Source: Mycolicibacterium peregrinum
Lineage (GTDB): Bacteria; Actinomycetota; Actinomycetes; Mycobacteriales; Mycobacteriaceae
Assembly: GCF_001665785.1 (NCBI RefSeq)
Contig: NZ_LZSO01000013.1
Span: forward strand, 222,416 to 286,415
Direction of reading: 5' to 3'
DNA: 64,000 nt
Under the pieces are notes generated by a model. It saw only the letters and a list, made by a program, of their open reading frames with translations. It did no database searches and had not been told where the DNA came from. Positions 61,038 through 64,000 of this stretch are shown one piece after another. Numbering within the stretch: the first letter of the stretch is position 1; each line of letters opens with the position of its first letter. Both the position numbers and the translations under genes were made by a program.

Positions 61038-61882
61038 GACGCGTCTCCGGCCACCCCGCCGGCCATGTCGGCGGCCGCCGAGACCGAGCGCAAGCGCTTG
61101 AGGTAGCGGACGTCGGCGCGGCGCTTGTCCAGTAGCGCCGGGAAATCTCCCACCCCGAAGTCGGGGTCGTGGGCGGGTTCCCCACACACCTGCGCACCGA
61201 GGCGCAGATAGCCGCGCATCAGCGGCGGCACCGTGGTCCGCGACGGCGGGTCGATGTCATCGAGCCCTCTGCCGTCGAGCACCACCGGGCGATACGGGTA
61301 CACGGTGTGCTCGGCGGGTGCCGCGTGGCGGCGTCGCACGAAGTCACGGACCCCGCGGATCTGGGTTCCGGGCGGTCCGTCGGCGTTGCCTGCGACCGGC
61401 ACCGATACGCAGCCGGTCACGTAGTCGTACCCGGAACGGTCGAGGTAGGCCAGGATGCCCGCCCACATCAGCAGGACGACGGCTCCGTTGCGGTGATCGG
61501 TCCGCACCACCGCGCGGCCCATCTCGACCAGGGACGGTCGCAGCGCGTCGAGACCGCGTACATCGAACTCGGTGGCCGTGTACAGCCCGCCCGCGGCGAT
61601 GGCGCCCGGTGGCGGCAGCATCCGGTAGCAACCCACCAGCTCACCGGTATGGTCCTCCCGGACCAGCAGGTGGTCGCAGTGCTCGTCGAACCGGTCCGCG
61701 TCACGTCCGTCGGTGGTCCTGGTCAGTGCGAATCCGGGTTCGGCGGTGAACACGTCGTGCCGGAGCCGCTGGGCGGCTTCGATGAGGTCGGGGTCGGCGG
61801 ACAACAACAGGGTGTAGCGCGGCGCATCGGGCGTCGCACTGTCGGCGTGATCAGCGGCGATGAGTACAGATGCAGTGCTCAT
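61034..61882 (-). CDS. GNAT N-acyltransferase (OlsB-like, Acetyltransf_5 type)
   Basis: 282 aa, matching the family of ornithine-acyl-ACP N-acyltransferases: [54 protein letters not shown], then [16 protein letters not shown] 61882 is used; GTG 61891 three codons earlier is possible and neither has a strong ribosome site. Corresponds to Rv3027c. Translationally coupled to the PlsC-like gene. Confidence 0.82.
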   Translation of the reverse strand: MSTASVLIAADHADSATPDAPRYTLLLSADPDLIEAAQRLRHDVFTAEPGFALTRTTDGRDADRFDEHCDHLLVREDHTGELVGCYRMLPPPGAIAAGGLYTATEFDVRGLDALRPSLVEMGRAVVRTDHRNGAVVLLMWAGILAYLDRSGYDYVTGCVSVPVAGNADGPPGTQIRGVRDFVRRRHAAPAEHTVYPYRPVVLDGRGLDDIDPPSRTTVPPLMRGYLRLGAQVCGEPAHDPDFGVGDFPALLDKRRADVRYLKRLRSVSAAADMAGGVAGDAS

Positions 61883-61969
61883 ACCGAGCACGGTCGCCCA
61901 GCCGGGTCTCCAGACGGCATCGGCCGTATGACATGTCTGTGAGCGCCAGGTGACGTTTTGTGCTGCCGA

Positions 61970-62629
61970 TCAGGCGTCGAGGAACACCACGTTCTCGGTG
62001 ATCGGATCGCGCGGTGTGTGCAGGTGGTTGGCCGGAAAGTCCGGGTCCGCATAGCCGATCGACACCCCGCACAGGACCATCAGGTCGTCGGGGATACCGA
62101 GTTGTTCACGCAGCACATCCGGATAGAACGAGATCGACACCTGCACGCAACTGCCGATGCCCCGTTCGTTCAACGCGAGCAGCAGGGTCTGCAGGAACAT
62201 TCCGACGCCCAGCGCGTCGACGTTCGTGAAATCGCGGTGCATGCAGACCACCGCGGCGACCGGGGCGTGGAAGAACTGCCAGTTGCGTCGCTGGGCTGCC
62301 CAGCGCCCCTCTACGTCGTCGCGGGCGATCCCCATGGCTCCGTAGACCAGGGCGCCGCTCTCTCTGCGCCGGTGGGCGAACTGGGGCGGCAGGCCCGCGG
62401 AGCCGATCGCCGGAGGAGCAGTGTCGACCGCGGTGAGCAGCGCGTCCACCAATCGGACGCGCTGCTCACCGGTGGCGAAGAAGACGTGCCAGGGCTGCGT
62501 GTTGGAGTTCGACGGCGCCCGCATCGCCAGCGCGAGTGCCTCATCGAGCAGTTCCCGCGGAACGGGCTTGTCCGGCAAGAACATCCGCGACGACCGACGC
62601 GACCGGACGACGTCGGAGAACTCGGCCAT
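61970..62629 (-). CDS. Nitroreductase-family FMN oxidoreductase
   Basis: 219 aa. The FMN-binding start VVRSRRSSRMFLPDKPVP, RAPSNSNTQPWHV, and the C-terminal LCGVSIGYADPDFPANHLHTPR are typical. It reduces nitro- or quinone-like compounds with NAD(P)H. ATG 62629 overlaps the cupin stop (TAATG). Last gene of a three-gene operon. Confidence 0.9.
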   Translation of the reverse strand: MAEFSDVVRSRRSSRMFLPDKPVPRELLDEALALAMRAPSNSNTQPWHVFFATGEQRVRLVDALLTAVDTAPPAIGSAGLPPQFAHRRRESGALVYGAMGIARDDVEGRWAAQRRNWQFFHAPVAAVVCMHRDFTNVDALGVGMFLQTLLLALNERGIGSCVQVSISFYPDVLREQLGIPDDLMVLCGVSIGYADPDFPANHLHTPRDPITENVVFLDA

Positions 62630-63039
62630 TATCGGACCCGTCGGTCCTTGCGGGCTTCGAGTTCGTCGTCCTCGACGATGACGAGCATCGGTTCGCCGGG
62701 CACGCAGAGCATGTTGACCAGGAACCGCAGCGGAACGTCGTCGCGATTGTTGGCATCCGAGTAATGGATGACGTCACCGCCGGGCTCCCAGAAGGCCTCC
62801 CCCGCTTTCACCACCCGCGGCGCCTCACCCTCCAGTTCGAAGAGCATCTCGCCCTCGAGGACATAGCCGAAGGCAGGTCCGGCCGGGTGCCGGTGCGGCG
62901 GCGCGCCGGGTGACCCTGCGGGCCACTCGATGATCGTCGTCATCACTTCGGCGTTCGGCGGGATGAATGGCGGTGTCGCGGTGGCGATCACGGTCATCGC
63001 GTCGTGCAGGGCCTTTTCCTGCTCGGCTGTGACCGGCAT
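62629..63039 (-). CDS. Cupin-domain protein
   Basis: 136 aa single-cupin fold. Metal-ligand candidates are in PPHRHPAGPAFGYVLEGEML (His-x-His ... ) and a later GGDVIHYSDANN. ATG 63039 begins one base after the stop of the NmrA-like gene. Its partner position suggests handling of the same small molecule as the neighbouring reductases; the reaction is unknown. Confidence 0.85.
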   Translation of the reverse strand: MPVTAEQEKALHDAMTVIATATPPFIPPNAEVMTTIIEWPAGSPGAPPHRHPAGPAFGYVLEGEMLFELEGEAPRVVKAGEAFWEPGGDVIHYSDANNRDDVPLRFLVNMLCVPGEPMLVIVEDDELEARKDRRVR

Positions 63040-63040
63040 G

Positions 63041-63784
63041 TCAGCGAGCCCCGCTCAATGCGGCCCAACGGGTTTCACCAAGGATCCCGTCGTCACCGGT
63101 GACGAGGCTGTTGTCGTCGACGGCGGTACCGAAGTACGTCGCCTGCGGATCGACCACGACCGCCTTGTCGTCGCCCTTGGCGGCCAGCACGGCACGCGCC
63201 ATGACGGCGAACGAGAACTTGTCGGGCCCACCGATGTTCACGATCCCGTTGAGCGGAGCGCCCTGCGCCACCTTGGCGACCTCACCGGCGACGTCGTCCA
63301 CCGAGATCAGCTGGATCCGCGCGTCGGGGACCCGCACCTCGTCGCCCACCACCAACGATCCCGTGATGGCCTCGGCGAACTCCTGGAACTGCGTGGCCCG
63401 CACGATCGAGTACGGCAGTCCGGATTCGGTGATGTTCTTCTCCTGGGCCACCTTGGCCCGCATGTAGCCACTGTCCGGGAGTCCGTCGGTCCCCACGATC
63501 GACAACGCCACGTAGTGCCCGACACCGGTCTCCTTCGCGGCGGCCACCAGGTTGCGCGAGGACGCGGTGAAGAAGTCCATCACCGGGCCGTCCTCGAACG
63601 AGGGCGAGTTGACCACGTCGACCAGCGCATCGGCACCGCTCAGAGCCTCAGCGAGGCCCTCGCCGGTGAGGACATTGGCGCCCGACGAAAGGGAGGCCGC
63701 GACCACGTCGTGTCCGGCGTCGGTGAGCAACCGCACCACCCGCGAGCCGATCTGCCCGCTGGCACCTATGACTGTGATTTTCAT
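63041..63784 (-). CDS. NmrA-like NAD(P)-dependent oxidoreductase
   Basis: 247 aa atypical SDR. N-terminus ITVIGASGQIGSRVVRLLTD (glycine motif), GHYVALSIVGTDGLPDSGYM and LPYSIVRATQFQEFAEAI. The start is ATG 63784 with AAAAGG upstream; the open frame continues to 63958 without a better start. First gene of the NmrA-cupin-nitroreductase operon. Confidence 0.87.
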   Translation of the reverse strand: MKITVIGASGQIGSRVVRLLTDAGHDVVAASLSSGANVLTGEGLAEALSGADALVDVVNSPSFEDGPVMDFFTASSRNLVAAAKETGVGHYVALSIVGTDGLPDSGYMRAKVAQEKNITESGLPYSIVRATQFQEFAEAITGSLVVGDEVRVPDARIQLISVDDVAGEVAKVAQGAPLNGIVNIGGPDKFSFAVMARAVLAAKGDDKAVVVDPQATYFGTAVDDNSLVTGDDGILGETRWAALSGAR

Positions 63785-63891
63785 TGTGCGAATCCTTTTC
63801 TCTGGCGTGCTGACAGAACCAACACTGGCACCGCATGCCGAGATCCAAACCCTGGAAAGTCCGTAGTCGGGTCGCCTGGCCCACCGCCGCC

Positions 63892-63932
63892 TTGTCACGC
63901 GAGAGTGGCTCTCGGGCTCGAACGCCACTCCA
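63892..63932 (+). repeat. Palindromic intergenic repeat, copy D (right arm broken)
   Basis: Left arm TTGTCACGCGAGAGTGGC (63892-63909), 14-nt centre with TCGA in the same place as copy C, then only GCCACTC (63924-63930) of the right arm before the sequence diverges. The rest of the second arm is missing. Confidence 0.7.
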
Positions 63933-63954
63933 GACATCCCAGGGTTGTAAGTTG

Positions 63955-64000
63955 TCAAGCTGCTTGGGTGTGGGTGATGGTTTGGCGGTGTGCCCAGGCG
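63955..64000 (-). CDS. Possible C-terminal fragment of a gene entering from the right edge
   Basis: A minus-strand frame from the window edge ends at TGA 63957-63955, its last residues reading WAHRQTITHTQAA. It is too short to identify; a transposase tail is one possibility and chance is another. Confidence 0.25.
   Translation of the reverse strand, partial: AWAHRQTITHTQAA

Larger units (their letters stand above)
63785..64000. other. Right-edge spacer
   Basis: Contains the promoter region of the NmrA operon, a half-destroyed copy of the palindromic repeat (63892-63932) and possibly the 3' end of a gene that enters from the right. No other feature is seen. Confidence 0.6.

Noticed and set aside
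60148..61197. Upstream extension of the iscS frame to 754 codons
   Set aside because: It overlaps plsC in another frame on the same strand, and IscS has its normal start and ribosome site at 60147.

Overview
The window is a GC-rich actinobacterial chromosome segment and almost certainly comes from a rapidly growing mycobacterium (Mycolicibacterium type). This rests on four things. The gene order gpsA-fbiD-ppk1-mutT1-hupB-leuD-leuC-iclR-tRNA-gltX ... leuB-serA ... ilvC-ilvN-ilvB-cfp6 ... gatB-pfkA-gatA-gatC ... ligA ... mnmA-iscS-plsC-GNAT follows the Rv2982c to Rv3027c segment of Mycobacterium tuberculosis. The histone-like protein has the mycobacterial lysine/alanine-rich tail. Cofactor F420 synthesis (FbiD) is present. 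Many genes appear to be transcribed without a leader. These assignments are from recalled family knowledge and reading of the sequence; no search was run.

Layout. 1-9400: a PLP sulfur-amino-acid enzyme (cut by the left edge), gpsA, fbiD, ppk1, mutT1, hupB, leuCD and their divergent IclR regulator. 9413-9891: a pair of palindromic repeat elements, a strong terminator, tRNA-Glu(CTC) and tRNA-Gln(CTG). 10032-16854: gltX, a fumarylacetoacetate-hydrolase-family enzyme, a secreted lipase, an MFS transporter, a lipoprotein and a RibD-like reductase. 16988-28477: an accessory sugar/polyol catabolic locus. A DeoR repressor, two SDR dehydrogenases, a complete ABC importer and a TIM-barrel isomerase lie on the plus strand. 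An inositol-monophosphatase-like enzyme and a kinase/aldolase/BtpA operon lie on the minus strand. 28491-37910: serine and branched-chain amino acid genes (serA-leuB, and ilvB-ilvN-ilvC behind a transcription attenuator with a Leu/Val/Ile leader peptide), with a small redox pair in between. 38022-46947: cfp6, doxX, lppZ, a TetR gene, the GatCAB genes, a MarR/NmrA divergent pair and pfkA. 47013-50888: a minus-strand operon of five tandem, divergent paralogues encoding membrane-anchored exported proteins of unknown function, inserted between gatC and the ACT-domain gene. 51063-61882: ACT protein, ligA, a YjbR-like protein, an acyl-CoA ligase, an ArsR/AHSA1 pair, and the metE-like/mnmA/iscS/plsC/GNAT string. 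61970-63784: a nitroreductase/cupin/NmrA operon.

The most distinctive items are four related items. First is a family of four ~50-bp intergenic palindromes with an 18-14-18 architecture (9434, 9526, 55907, 63892). Second is the five-paralogue array. Third is the ilvB attenuator, whose leader peptide seems to begin at the transcription start. Fourth is the unassigned polyol/sugar locus. There is no CRISPR array, rRNA gene, phage or complete insertion sequence.
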